Positions 44,097 to 53,222 of a DNA stretch of 64,000 nucleotides are shown here, piece by piece. Under the pieces are notes generated by a model. The model was not told the origin of the DNA and searched no databases. It saw only the letters and a program-made list of their open reading frames with translations. This DNA is from an uncultured Erysipelotrichaceae bacterium (GTDB lineage Bacteria > Bacillota_I > Bacilli_A > Erysipelotrichales > Coprobacillaceae). The number at the start of each line of letters is the position of its first letter. The first letter of the stretch is position 1. The translations under genes were made by a program, and so were the position numbers. Location of the stretch: contig UPXV01000007.1 in assembly GCA_900538465.1 (NCBI GenBank), positions 1 to 64,000 on the forward strand, read 5' to 3'.

Positions 44097-44213
44097 TACC
44101 CTTGTAGTTGGTTGACAAAAAACCACTATAAGGGTATAACTAATTGCGTTAATACTTATGATAAGGATGATTATGACTTAGCATGGAGATGCTGAGTCTT
44201 TCATATTTTTTAT
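44097..44213 (+). promoter_or_regulatory. Structured glyS leader with a terminator-like hairpin
   Basis: The first stem (44097-44136) pairs TACCCTT with AAGGGTA and continues inward. The second pairs GACTTAGCAT (44175-44184) with ATGCTGAGTC (44189-44198) across GGAG and is followed by a T-rich tail, so it looks like an attenuator. I see no T-box core motif, so a T-box is not supported. Confidence 0.45.
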
Positions 44214-44246
44214 AAGTGAATAAAAATGGAAAAAGGGGTAAAAATA

Positions 44247-45623
44247 ATGACAAATATAGATATGGAGAAATTAGTTGCACATGCAAAAAACTCAGGATTT
44301 GTATATCAAGGTTCTGAAATTTATGATGGTTTAGCAAACACTTGGGACTATGGTCCATTAGGTGTAGAACTTAAAAATAATATTAAGAGATTATGGTGGA
44401 AAAGATTTATTCAAGAATCTCCATATAATGTCGGATTGGATTCAGCCATTTTTATGAATCCTCGTGTATGGGAAGCAAGTGGACATGTTGGTGGATTTAG
44501 TGATCCATTGACAGAATGTAAACAATGTCATACACGTCATCGTGTTGATAAATTGATTGAAGAATTTGATCCTGAAGCTCATTGTGAAGGTTGGGAACCA
44601 GAAAAAATGATGGCATATATTCGTGAACATCATATTCAATGTCCTGATTGTGGAAGTGAAGAGTTTACAGATATTCGTGAATTTGAATTGATGTTTAAAA
44701 CATCTATGGGTGTTGTTAAAGATGCGAAAAATGCGATTTACTTACGACCTGAAACAGCTCAAGGAATCTTTGTGAATTTTAAAAATATTCAAAGAACAAG
44801 TCGTAAAAAAGTTCCATTTGGAATTGGACAAATTGGAAAATCATTTAGAAATGAAATTACACCAGGTAACTTTATCTTTAGAACAAGAGAATTTGAACAA
44901 ATGGAATTAGAATTCTTTTGTAAACCAGATACAGATTTAGAATGGTTCCATTATTGGAAAGATGGATGTATGCAATTCTTATTAGATTTAGGTCTTACAA
45001 AAGAGAATTTAAGATTTAGAGATCATGCATTAGAAGAATTATCTTTCTATTCAAAAGCAACAAGTGATATTGAATACTTATATCCAACTCCTTTAGATTG
45101 GGGAGAATTATGGGGAATAGCAGATAGAACAGATTATGATTTATCAAGACATCAAGAATATTCTAAGAAAAACTTAGAATATTTAGATCCTGAAACAAAT
45201 CAAAAATATCTTCCATATGTTATTGAACCATCAGTAGGAGCTGATCGTTTATTCTTAGCCATTATTGCTGATGCTTATGATGAAGAAGCACTAGAAAATG
45301 ATACACGTATTGTTATGCATTTCCATCCAGCTGTGGCACCAGTAAAGGCTGCAATCTTACCACTTACAAAGAAACAAAGTGAAAAAGCAATGGAAGTTTA
45401 TACAATGTTATCAAAAGAATTCAATGTTGAATACGATGTTGCTGGTCAAATTGGAAAACGTTATCGTCGTCAAGATGCCATTGGAACACCTTATTGTATT
45501 ACTATTGATTTTGATACAGATAATGATCAATCAGTTACACTTCGTGATCGTGATACAATGGAACAAATTCGTTTGCCAATTGCTGAATTGAAAGACTATT
45601 TAGCAAAGAAAATTCAATTTTAA
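44247..45623 (+). CDS. glyS: Glycyl-tRNA synthetase (single-chain class II type)
   Basis: A 458-residue enzyme charging tRNA-Gly. Conserved stretches are SGFVYQGSEIYDGLANTWDY, RPETAQGIFVNF, FGIGQIGKSFRNEITPGNF and EPSVGADRLFLA. The single-chain alpha2 form is used by mycoplasmas, staphylococci and related lineages instead of the two-subunit GlyQ/GlyS enzyme. ATG 44247 has AAGGGG upstream; an earlier ATG at 44226 does not. dnaG and rpoD follow. Confidence 0.95.
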   Translation: MTNIDMEKLVAHAKNSGFVYQGSEIYDGLANTWDYGPLGVELKNNIKRLWWKRFIQESPYNVGLDSAIFMNPRVWEASGHVGGFSDPLTECKQCHTRHRVDKLIEEFDPEAHCEGWEPEKMMAYIREHHIQCPDCGSEEFTDIREFELMFKTSMGVVKDAKNAIYLRPETAQGIFVNFKNIQRTSRKKVPFGIGQIGKSFRNEITPGNFIFRTREFEQMELEFFCKPDTDLEWFHYWKDGCMQFLLDLGLTKENLRFRDHALEELSFYSKATSDIEYLYPTPLDWGELWGIADRTDYDLSRHQEYSKKNLEYLDPETNQKYLPYVIEPSVGADRLFLAIIADAYDEEALENDTRIVMHFHPAVAPVKAAILPLTKKQSEKAMEVYTMLSKEFNVEYDVAGQIGKRYRRQDAIGTPYCITIDFDTDNDQSVTLRDRDTMEQIRLPIAELKDYLAKKIQF

Positions 45624-45638
45624 TAAAGGAGGACATTT

Positions 45639-47399
45639 ATGGCACGTCTATCACAAGAAAAAATCGATGAAATAAGACAAAGCGTTGACATCGTTGATGT
45701 GATAGGGCAATACCTTGCTTTGGAAAAAAAAGGTAGGAACTATATGGCCATATGTCCTTTTCATGATGATAATCATCCTTCTATGTCAATCTCACCTGAT
45801 AAACAAATCTTTATGTGCTTTGTTTGTCATACTGGTGGGAATGTCTTTACCTTTTTGCAAAAGTATCTAAAGATATCATACATGGAAGCTGTGAAAAAAG
45901 TTGCTGAAATTGGTCGAGTTGATTTAAGTGGATATAACTTGGATATTGAAAAAAAGCCAGTTAACCAAGAAAATGTCGCACTTTATCAAATGCACCAAGA
46001 AGCACAGAAGATTTATAGTTATTATTTGAATACAAAATTAGGTGTAGAAGCCAAAACTTATTTATTAAAACGTCATTTTACGGATGAATTGATAAAAGAG
46101 TTTCAAATTGGTTACGCACCTATTGATTCTGTTTTGCATCAGGCTTTTGAAAAATTAGGTTTTCAAGAAATTGATATGGTGAAATCAGGATTGGTTGTAG
46201 AATCAACACATCATTTTGATCGTTTCAATGATCGCATTATGTTTCCACTGTTTAATCAACAAGGACAAGTTGTTGGTTTTAGTGGACGTATCTATAAGCC
46301 AACGCAGACTGATAGTAAATATGTCAATTCACCTGAATCGGATATTTTTATCAAAGGTCAAACACTTTATCATTATCATCAATGTCGTGAAGCGGTTAAA
46401 CAAGCTGGCTTTGTGTATTTGTTAGAAGGTTTCATGGATGTTATTGCGATGTATAAAGCTGGTATTGAAAATACAGTTGCGATTATGGGAACAGCTTTGA
46501 CAAAAGGTCATATACAAGCCTTACGTCGTCTTACAACACATATTCATTTGTGTTTAGATGGTGATCAGGCAGGACTTGCAGCTATGAGTAAAGCTGCTCG
46601 ACAATTAGAAGAGGCTGGCTTTAAAGTGCAAATTATTATCTTGCCTGATGGTCATGATCCTGATGAAATTTTTGAAGAACAAGGTCAAGCTGGATTAGAA
46701 GCGGCACTTCATAAGACATTAAAACCAATTGAATTTTTAATGGATTTTGAATATAAAATGATTGATTCACAAAACTATGATGATCGAAAAAACTATTTAG
46801 AAAAAATGTGTGATGAGATTGCTCAAGTTGAAGATGAACTCGATCGAGATTTCTATATTCATGCTTTATCAAAAAAGTCTGGTTTCTCATATGAAATCAT
46901 TCAACAACGTATTGCAGGAATGCAACCTCGTCAAAAGATAGAACCTATTTATCATGAAGTCAAACCAACAACGCAATGGATTGATAAATATCAAAAAGCT
47001 GAACATGACTTATTATTTTATATGATGAATAGTAAAGATGTGACATTAAAATATGAAGCCAAAGCAGGTTTTATGTATAATGATGCTTATCGTGTGATTG
47101 CTTCTTATATTGTTGACTATTATCGCCATCATAATCATTTAGAAGTGGCAGATTTAATCAATAGTATACAAAAAGAAGAATTGATACAAACTGTAGTAGA
47201 TATATCACAATCTATGTTACCTCTTGAATATGAGGAAAAAGCGATTGATGATTATATTCAAACAATTGCATCAAATGCAAGACAAATGAAAATACAACAA
47301 TTAAAAGAACAATTTGAATATATATTAGATCCTATTCAAAAAGCTATGATTGTTAATGAAATCAATAAATTATTAAAAGATGAAAAGGAGTCACTATGA
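45639..47399 (+). CDS. dnaG: DNA primase
   Basis: A 586-residue primase synthesising RNA primers for replication. The N-terminal zinc-binding domain is complete (CPFHDDNHPSMSIS ... MCFVCHTGG), the TOPRIM domain (about 255-345) has LLEGFMDVIAM and HLCLDGDQAG, and a helicase-binding C-terminal region follows. AAAGGAGG precedes the ATG. The stop overlaps rpoD by four bases, the typical macromolecular-synthesis arrangement. Confidence 0.95.
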   Translation: MARLSQEKIDEIRQSVDIVDVIGQYLALEKKGRNYMAICPFHDDNHPSMSISPDKQIFMCFVCHTGGNVFTFLQKYLKISYMEAVKKVAEIGRVDLSGYNLDIEKKPVNQENVALYQMHQEAQKIYSYYLNTKLGVEAKTYLLKRHFTDELIKEFQIGYAPIDSVLHQAFEKLGFQEIDMVKSGLVVESTHHFDRFNDRIMFPLFNQQGQVVGFSGRIYKPTQTDSKYVNSPESDIFIKGQTLYHYHQCREAVKQAGFVYLLEGFMDVIAMYKAGIENTVAIMGTALTKGHIQALRRLTTHIHLCLDGDQAGLAAMSKAARQLEEAGFKVQIIILPDGHDPDEIFEEQGQAGLEAALHKTLKPIEFLMDFEYKMIDSQNYDDRKNYLEKMCDEIAQVEDELDRDFYIHALSKKSGFSYEIIQQRIAGMQPRQKIEPIYHEVKPTTQWIDKYQKAEHDLLFYMMNSKDVTLKYEAKAGFMYNDAYRVIASYIVDYYRHHNHLEVADLINSIQKEELIQTVVDISQSMLPLEYEEKAIDDYIQTIASNARQMKIQQLKEQFEYILDPIQKAMIVNEINKLLKDEKESL

Positions 47400-48673
47400 A
47401 AAAAGAAACAAAGAAAAAAGCTGCACCTGTTACCTTTGAAGATTTAAAGATGCTTATCAAAGAAACAGCTGATGCATTAGGTGGAACATTATCACAAGAT
47501 GATTTAGATGCTTTTTTAACAAAGTATGATCTTGATGATGAATCAGCTGAAGAATTATTAGCATTTATTACAGAAAGCGATATTATTATTGAGGATGGTT
47601 TAGATGCCTTAGAGTTAAATGATGAAGAATTACTCAAAGGTGTTGGAACAGATTTAGATGATCTTGAAGGATTGGAAGCTCTTGAAGGGCTTGATGATTT
47701 AGAAGGATTAGATGATGAGTTAGGTTCAGATGTTCCTGATTTAGATTTCGTTGGTGATTTTGATATGATGACTGGTGATACTGTGAGTCTCTATTCGGAT
47801 CATGAAGAAGATGATGAAAATCAATTAGGAAGCAATGTGAAAATCAATGATCCTGTCAAAATGTACTTAAAAGAAATTGGTCGTGTTGAATTGTTAAGTC
47901 ATGATGAAGAAATTGATTTGGCAAAAAGAATTCTTGTTGGTGATGAAGAAGCGAAAAAGAAATTGGCTGCTGCCAACTTACGTTTGGTCGTTTCAATTGC
48001 AAAAAGATATGTAGGAAGAGGAATGTTATTTTTAGATTTGATTCAAGAAGGAAATATGGGATTAATCAAAGCTGTTGAAAAATTTGATTATACAAAAGGA
48101 TTTAAATTTTCTACATATGCAACATGGTGGATTCGTCAAGCCATCACACGTGCAATTGCTGACCAAGCCAGAACAATTCGTATTCCTGTTCACATGGTTG
48201 AAACAATTAATAAATTAACACGTGTTCAAAGACAATTGATTCAAGAATTAGGAAGAGAACCATCAGCTGAAGAAATTTCTGAAAAAATGGATGGCATGAC
48301 TCCTGATAAAGTAAGAGAAATTCAAAAAATTTCATTAGAACCTGTTTCATTAGAAACACCAATTGGAGAAGAAGATGATTCTCATTTAGGTGACTTTATT
48401 GAAGATGAAGGGGCTATGTCACCTGATGATTATGCCGCTAATGAATTATTAAAAGATGAATTAAATGAAGTTTTATTAGAATTAACAGATCGTGAAGAAA
48501 AAGTTCTTCGTTTACGTTTTGGTTTAGATGACGGACGTACAAGAACATTAGAAGAAGTTGGAAAAGAATTTAATGTTACACGTGAACGTATTCGTCAAAT
48601 TGAAGCCAAAGCTTTAAGAAAATTAAAACACCCATCACGTTCAAAACGTTTAAAGGATTTCTTAGATCGTTAA
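47396..48673 (+). CDS. rpoD: Primary sigma factor RpoD (SigA)
   Basis: A 425-residue housekeeping sigma factor. The N-terminal region 1.1 is acidic (DDLEGLEALEGLDDLEGLDD), region 2 has ANLRLVVSIAKRYVGRGMLF and FKFSTYATWWIRQAITRAIA, region 3 follows, and region 4 has LEEVGKEFNVTRERIRQIEA. It recognises promoters such as that of the tRNA-His gene. Confidence 0.97.
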   Translation: MKKETKKKAAPVTFEDLKMLIKETADALGGTLSQDDLDAFLTKYDLDDESAEELLAFITESDIIIEDGLDALELNDEELLKGVGTDLDDLEGLEALEGLDDLEGLDDELGSDVPDLDFVGDFDMMTGDTVSLYSDHEEDDENQLGSNVKINDPVKMYLKEIGRVELLSHDEEIDLAKRILVGDEEAKKKLAAANLRLVVSIAKRYVGRGMLFLDLIQEGNMGLIKAVEKFDYTKGFKFSTYATWWIRQAITRAIADQARTIRIPVHMVETINKLTRVQRQLIQELGREPSAEEISEKMDGMTPDKVREIQKISLEPVSLETPIGEEDDSHLGDFIEDEGAMSPDDYAANELLKDELNEVLLELTDREEKVLRLRFGLDDGRTRTLEEVGKEFNVTRERIRQIEAKALRKLKHPSRSKRLKDFLDR

Positions 48674-48674
48674 T

Positions 48675-49370
48675 ATGAAACTATCAAAAAGATTACAAGC
48701 CATTGCGGACTTGATTATCAAATATAAACAAGGGGATGTGCTTGCTGATATAGGAACTGATCATGCTTATTTACCAGTGTTTTTGGTTGAAGAAGGTGTG
48801 ATTGAAAAAGCGTATGCCTGTGATATAGCAAGTGGTCCTATTAATGCATCAATAGAAACAATACAATTACATCAATTAGAAAAACAGGTCATACCACTTC
48901 TTGGAAGTGGTATGAATCCTATTATCGATAAAGATGTCAATATGATTAGTATTTGTGGTATGGGTGGAAAATTAACAGTTGATATTTTAGATGAACATCG
49001 TGACTTTTTAAATGATCATCGTTTTATTCTACAATCAAATGTTGGATTAGAAGTTCTACGTGAGTATTTATCAAGTCAAAATATGAAAATTATAGATGAA
49101 GGTATTGTCAAAGATGCCAATCATATTTATGAAATTATTGTTTGTGAAAAAACAGATGAAAAAATAAATTATGATGAAAAAGATTTTTATTTTGGACCAT
49201 GTTTAAGACATCATAAAAATGGATTGTTTTATGAAAAATGGTATCGACAATTAGACATTCAAAAAAACATCTTAAAATCATTAGATGAAAATCATTCTCG
49301 TTATAAAGAAGTGCAACATATGATTGCATTGATAGAAGGTGAACTTAATGCTAGCAAAAGAAATAATTGA
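48675..49370 (+). CDS. trmK: tRNA (adenine(22)-N(1))-methyltransferase TrmK
   Basis: A 231-residue SAM-dependent methyltransferase modifying A22 of tRNA. Motif I is ADIGTDHAYLPVFL, followed by ISICGMGGKLTVDI and FILQSNVGLEVLR. It starts one base after the rpoD stop and its tail overlaps the next gene by 23 bases, the usual trmK-nif3 order. Confidence 0.93.
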   Translation: MKLSKRLQAIADLIIKYKQGDVLADIGTDHAYLPVFLVEEGVIEKAYACDIASGPINASIETIQLHQLEKQVIPLLGSGMNPIIDKDVNMISICGMGGKLTVDILDEHRDFLNDHRFILQSNVGLEVLREYLSSQNMKIIDEGIVKDANHIYEIIVCEKTDEKINYDEKDFYFGPCLRHHKNGLFYEKWYRQLDIQKNILKSLDENHSRYKEVQHMIALIEGELNASKRNN

Positions 49371-50094
49371 AATAATGGAAAAACATTTTCCATTATCTTT
49401 ACAAGAAGAATGGGATAAATGTGGTTTACAAATTGGTGATCAACAAACAGAAGTTCATAAAATGATGATTTCTTTAAATGCTGATAATCAAACATTAGAT
49501 GAAGCCATTGAAAAAGGGTGTCAAATGTTAATTACACATCATCCCTTTTTATTAGATCCTATTGTCAATATTGATAAAGATGACTTTATGGGACAATTTA
49601 TATTTAAGGCTATTGAAAATCATATTGTTGTATATAGTTCTCATACAGCTTTAGACAATGCGATGATGAATCAATGGTTAATTGAAGCTTTAGGTGTACA
49701 TGATATTGTGAGAGGCGATGAAAGTGGGATAACAAGAAAAGCCACTCTCAATCAAGCGATGTCAATGGATACTTTTTTAAAACATGTTCAAGATGTTTAT
49801 CAATTGGAACATTTTAAATATGCTGGAAGTGTGGATATGGTCAAAACGCTTGCTATTTGTGGTGGCAGTGGAGCTGATTTCATGGAAAACTTTTATGGAA
49901 AAGTAGATGCATACTTGACTGGGGATACAAAATATCGTCATGCTAAAAATGCTGTAGATCATCATATTTTATTGGTTGATATCAATCATCATGTTGAAAA
50001 TATCATGGTTAAAAAACTTAAAGAGTTGTTAGAAAAGGAAGTGAATGTAGAGATAATAGAAGGAACTTCTCCTGACTATTATGTCTATCGTTAA
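49348..50094 (+). CDS. Nif3-like dinuclear metal-centre protein
   Basis: A 248-residue protein of the Nif3/YqfO family, thought to form a ring with a two-metal site and of uncertain function. Motifs are WDKCGLQIGD, MLITHHPFLLDPI, VYSSHTALDNA and DINHHVENIM. I chose ATG 49348, six bases after AGGTGA; the GTG at 49339 overlaps that site. Gene order after trmK matches other Firmicutes. Confidence 0.92.
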   Translation: MLAKEIIEIMEKHFPLSLQEEWDKCGLQIGDQQTEVHKMMISLNADNQTLDEAIEKGCQMLITHHPFLLDPIVNIDKDDFMGQFIFKAIENHIVVYSSHTALDNAMMNQWLIEALGVHDIVRGDESGITRKATLNQAMSMDTFLKHVQDVYQLEHFKYAGSVDMVKTLAICGGSGADFMENFYGKVDAYLTGDTKYRHAKNAVDHHILLVDINHHVENIMVKKLKELLEKEVNVEIIEGTSPDYYVYR

Positions 50095-50554
50095 GATGAT
50101 TTTAACAACAATGTGCTATTTAAGACGCAACAATCAAACTTTAATGCTTCATCGTATTAAAAAAGAAAATGACATAAATGCTGGTAAATGGATTGGTGTG
50201 GGAGGTAAGTTTGAAGAGGGTGAAAGTGCACAAGAATGCATGAAAAGAGAAATCTATGAAGAAACAGGAATTATTGTTCATTCTTTAAAACTTCATGGTT
50301 TTGTCTGCTTCCCAGGTTTATACTATGGTCAAGATGAAGGTATGTTTGTTTTTAGTTGTGATGATTTTGAAGGTGAAATACATGAGTGTAATGAAGGTGT
50401 TTTAGAATGGATTGATGATGATTTGATTTCTCAACTGCCAATGTGGGAAGGGGATTATCATTTCTTTGACTGGTTAAAAGATCAACATTTTCATAGTGCT
50501 AAAATTGTTTATCAAAATGATCATGTGATAGAATATCAAGAAGAGGTCTACTGA
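50081..50554 (+). CDS. Nudix hydrolase (MutT-like)
   Basis: A 157-residue pyrophosphohydrolase. The Nudix box is complete: GGKFEEGESAQECMKREIYE followed by ETGI. It may clean the nucleotide pool (8-oxo-dGTP type) or act on another nucleoside diphosphate derivative. The ATG overlaps the end of the nif3 gene; a later ATG at 50096 is a weaker alternative because neither has a strong ribosome site. A hairpin terminator covers its stop. Confidence 0.88.
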   Translation: MSIVKMILTTMCYLRRNNQTLMLHRIKKENDINAGKWIGVGGKFEEGESAQECMKREIYEETGIIVHSLKLHGFVCFPGLYYGQDEGMFVFSCDDFEGEIHECNEGVLEWIDDDLISQLPMWEGDYHFFDWLKDQHFHSAKIVYQNDHVIEYQEEVY

Positions 50555-50570
50555 TAGGTAGATCTTTTAT
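50541..50570 (+). terminator. Terminator after the Nudix gene
   Basis: AAGAGGTCTAC and GTAGATCTTTT form an 11-base stem with G-U pairs, followed by T. It overlaps the stop codon. Confidence 0.75.
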
Positions 50571-50606
50571 GTTAAGAAAATTTGTCAAATTGCCAAAGAA
50601 ATTTGC

Positions 50607-50635
50607 TAGTCAAATAGAGACTATTTGGATACAAT
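50607..50635 (+). promoter_or_regulatory. Promoter and palindromic operator of the XRE gene
   Basis: TAGTCA (50607-50612) and TACAAT (50630-50635) are 17 bases apart. The spacer contains a perfect palindrome, CAAATAG-AGA-CTATTTG (50611-50627), well placed for binding of the XRE protein and autorepression. Confidence 0.55.
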
Positions 50636-50652
50636 AAGCATGAGGAGTGAGA

Positions 50653-51117
50653 ATGATGATTGGTGAAAATTTAATGAAATTACGTAAAAAACAAGGATAT
50701 AGTCAACAAGAAGTTGCAAATATGTTAAATGTGAGTCGTCAAACAATATCCAATTGGGAACTAGATCAAGGAGCACCAACAATTGATAAAGCAAAAGAAT
50801 TAGCTAAACTTTATTCAGTTTGTTTAGATGATTTGGTAGGAAATGATGTGGAAATTGTGAGTGCATCCAAACAAAGTGATTTGCATATTTTAAACTCATT
50901 GGTTGGAAAAATATGTAAAATTGATTGTCAAGATAGTTCACTTTATTTAGATGCACCTCTCAAAGATCAATTTCTTATTTTGGATGTCAATGAAGATTGG
51001 TTGAAAGTTCAATATATGCGAAGAGTACAAATGAGTATAAAAAAAGAACAAGTTATAAAATTAATTGATTTAAATACCATTAATGGATTAGAAATTGTAG
51101 GTGATGAAAATGAGTGA
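50653..51117 (+). CDS. XRE-family regulator with a C-terminal domain shared with its neighbour
   Basis: A 154-residue DNA-binding protein. The N-terminal XRE helix-turn-helix (about 1-65: LRKKQGYSQQEVANMLNVSR; QTISNWELDQGAPTIDKAKE) is followed by a C-terminal domain (about 75-150: LVGKICKIDCQDSSLYLD; LILDVNEDWLKVQY) that matches the soluble part of the membrane protein encoded next. ATG 50653 follows GAGGAG; GTG 50647 overlaps it. A palindrome in its promoter suggests autoregulation. Confidence 0.9.
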   Translation: MMIGENLMKLRKKQGYSQQEVANMLNVSRQTISNWELDQGAPTIDKAKELAKLYSVCLDDLVGNDVEIVSASKQSDLHILNSLVGKICKIDCQDSSLYLDAPLKDQFLILDVNEDWLKVQYMRRVQMSIKKEQVIKLIDLNTINGLEIVGDENE

Positions 51118-51433
51118 TTTTTGGTTAATAGTGATTGTCATCATGTTGGCATATATCATTTATGATAAAGAAAATGATAAGAAGAATAATAAACAACAAA
51201 ATAAAGTTAAAGAGAAAATGGTAGATGAAATGCTTCCTGGTTTAATTGGAAAAGAATGTGAAATTGATTTTAAACATTGGCTTATCTATATTGCTGATGA
51301 TTCTTCTCTTAAAGGAATTATTAAAGATGTTGATGAACAATGGGTTGTCGTTGAAACAACAAAAAAGAAGCAACCTTGTTTAAAAGTGATTAAAAAATCA
51401 TTAATAGCAAATATAAAAGAAATACAGTCATGA
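51110..51433 (+). CDS. Small membrane protein sharing the XRE protein's C-terminal domain
   Basis: A 107-residue protein with one N-terminal membrane helix (about 4-17, FWLIVIVIMLAYII), a charged linker and a soluble domain (about 45-105: LIGKECEIDFKHWLIYIADD; SLKGIIKDVDEQWVVVETTK). The domain lines up with the C-terminus of the XRE regulator: GKxCxID, LY, a D-V/D-x-E-x-W pattern and a Lys-rich end. ATG 51110 follows AGGTGA and overlaps the regulator gene by eight bases. It may anchor or sequester the regulator at the membrane (inference). Confidence 0.8.
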   Translation: MSDFWLIVIVIMLAYIIYDKENDKKNNKQQNKVKEKMVDEMLPGLIGKECEIDFKHWLIYIADDSSLKGIIKDVDEQWVVVETTKKKQPCLKVIKKSLIANIKEIQS

Positions 51434-51447
51434 TATTTCTTTTTTTC
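51416..51447 (+). terminator. Terminator after the XRE pair
   Basis: AAAGAAATA pairs with TATTTCTTT across the stop codon and is followed by a T-run. Confidence 0.7.
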
Positions 51448-51489
51448 TTGACATAGTTAAGTTATAATAAAGAAAAAGGGGGAGATTAT

Positions 51490-53121
51490 GTGAATTCTAT
51501 GAATCAAAAAAGAAAATTATTAATCATATCTATAATTGGTATTGTTGCTATTGCAATAATGATATTCTTTATATTTCAAAGTTTTCAACCAAAGAAAACA
51601 AATCATGAGGAAGAGGCAAATAATATAATAACAAATCAAGTTGGGGATGCTTCTGTTGATCCAGAAAATATGGATGAAAAAGAAGAAGGAAAAAAGATTG
51701 TTTCTACTGAATTAAATATAGAACAAGGAAAAAGTAATGGAATAGATGTTTCTAAATGGCAAGGAAAAATTGATTGGAATAAAGTCAAAAAGAGTCATGT
51801 TGATTTTGCCTTTATAAGAATTGGATATCGTGGTGAAAATGGTGTTATCTATAAAGATGATAATGCTGATTATAATATTCAACATGCTCAAAAAGCAGGT
51901 GTCCTTGTTGGGGTTTACTTTTATTCAACAGCAACTAGTCAAAAGGAAGCGATTGAAGAAGCCAATTGGACATTAAAATGCATTGAAAGTTATAGCATTT
52001 CTTATCCTGTTGTTTATGATTGTGAAGGTTATAAACATGCATCAAGTCGTACATATCATTTAGATGTTCAACAACGAACAGAAAATGCTGCTGCGTTTTT
52101 AGATACAATCTCAAAAGCAGGATATGAAACAATGTTTTATACTTCTTTAAGTGATTTGGATTCTCATTGGAATATCAGCAATATTAATAAGAAACATAAG
52201 ATATGGATTGCTCAATATTCATCACAAATTTATCCTCAAAAACAAAAACCAGATTATAATGGAAAATGTCATGCTTGGCAATATACCAATAAAGGGCAAG
52301 TTAATGGTATTGAAGGAAATGTTGATATGGTTGTTTGTTATTTTGAAAACAAGAAAGCACAACCTAAAAAAGCCAATGCTTCACTTCCAAAGGCTTCAGT
52401 TCCTTTAACAGATCAAGATAAAATTTATTCATCTGTGAATGAAAAAGTCACAGCAAAAAGTGAAACCAATTTAAGAAGCCTTGCGACTACAAAAAGTGAC
52501 ATCGTCACAACATTAAAGAATGGAGAAACAGTCACACGTATTGGTGTTGGCAGCAATGGTTGGTCAAAATTACGTTATAAAAATAAAACCGTTTATGCAA
52601 TTACAAGTTATCTTACAACTGATTTAAAAGTGAAAGAACCAGAAGAAGATATTGTTCTCAATCAAAAATTTGAATCTCAAAAAGATAAAGTTACTGCTAA
52701 AGATCAAGTCAATTTACGTTCCCTTCCTTCTACAGATAGTGAAGTTGTAGGAACATTAAACAGTGGTGATTTTCTGGAAAGAAGTGCTATAAGTCAAAGT
52801 GGTTGGTCAAGATTATCTTATAAAGGGAAAACTGTTTATGCTATTTCTAGTTATTTAAGTCATGAAGTTGTGGAAAAACCAAAACCTCAGGAAGAACCTA
52901 AATCAGAACAAACCGATGGATTTACTGCTGTTGATGAACAAGTGACTGCAAAATCAGAAACAAATTTACGAGATAAACCATCAATGGAGGGAACACAAGT
53001 TGTTCATACTTTAAAAAATGGAGAATATGTTAAACGTATAGGAATCCATAGTAATGGATGGTCAAAGTTAGAATATAATGGACAAGTTGTTTATGCAATA
53101 TCATCTTATTTAACAAATTAA
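51490..53121 (+). CDS. Cell-wall lysozyme GH25 with three SH3 domains
   Basis: A 543-residue membrane-anchored or secreted muramidase. A signal-anchor spans about 10-30. The GH25 catalytic domain (about 78-285) starts with NGIDVSKWQGKIDW and has FAFIRIGYRG, VYDCEG and HAWQYTNKGQVNGIEGNVDM. Three bacterial SH3 repeats follow (about 310-385, 395-460, 470-543), each with V-T-A-K-x-x-x-N-L-R and GWS-R/K-L-x-Y. It should cleave peptidoglycan during growth or remodelling. The GTG start has GGGGGAG at five bases. An ATG at 51499 is farther from it. Confidence 0.92.
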   Translation: MNSMNQKRKLLIISIIGIVAIAIMIFFIFQSFQPKKTNHEEEANNIITNQVGDASVDPENMDEKEEGKKIVSTELNIEQGKSNGIDVSKWQGKIDWNKVKKSHVDFAFIRIGYRGENGVIYKDDNADYNIQHAQKAGVLVGVYFYSTATSQKEAIEEANWTLKCIESYSISYPVVYDCEGYKHASSRTYHLDVQQRTENAAAFLDTISKAGYETMFYTSLSDLDSHWNISNINKKHKIWIAQYSSQIYPQKQKPDYNGKCHAWQYTNKGQVNGIEGNVDMVVCYFENKKAQPKKANASLPKASVPLTDQDKIYSSVNEKVTAKSETNLRSLATTKSDIVTTLKNGETVTRIGVGSNGWSKLRYKNKTVYAITSYLTTDLKVKEPEEDIVLNQKFESQKDKVTAKDQVNLRSLPSTDSEVVGTLNSGDFLERSAISQSGWSRLSYKGKTVYAISSYLSHEVVEKPKPQEEPKSEQTDGFTAVDEQVTAKSETNLRDKPSMEGTQVVHTLKNGEYVKRIGIHSNGWSKLEYNGQVVYAISSYLTN

Positions 53122-53126
53122 TTTTT

Positions 53127-53160
53127 AAAGGTTTACTTTTTTGTAAACCTTTTTCATTTT
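53127..53160 (+). terminator. Terminator of the GH25 gene
   Basis: AAAGGTTTAC and GTAAACCTTT form a 10-base stem with a 6-base T loop and a T-rich tail. Confidence 0.9.
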
Positions 53161-53222
53161 TAAATTTTCTTGTAATTTTTATATGTTATGATTGTTATAT
53201 AAGTAGAGGGGAGAGGAAAGCT

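Noticed and set aside
44095..44246. T-box riboswitch before glyS
   Set aside because: The conserved T-box core and antiterminator bulge are not present; only generic hairpins are seen.
51448..51468. TTGACA and TATAAT before the GH25 gene
   Set aside because: Only nine bases separate them, too close for a sigma-A promoter; the TATAAT may be used with another, weaker -35.
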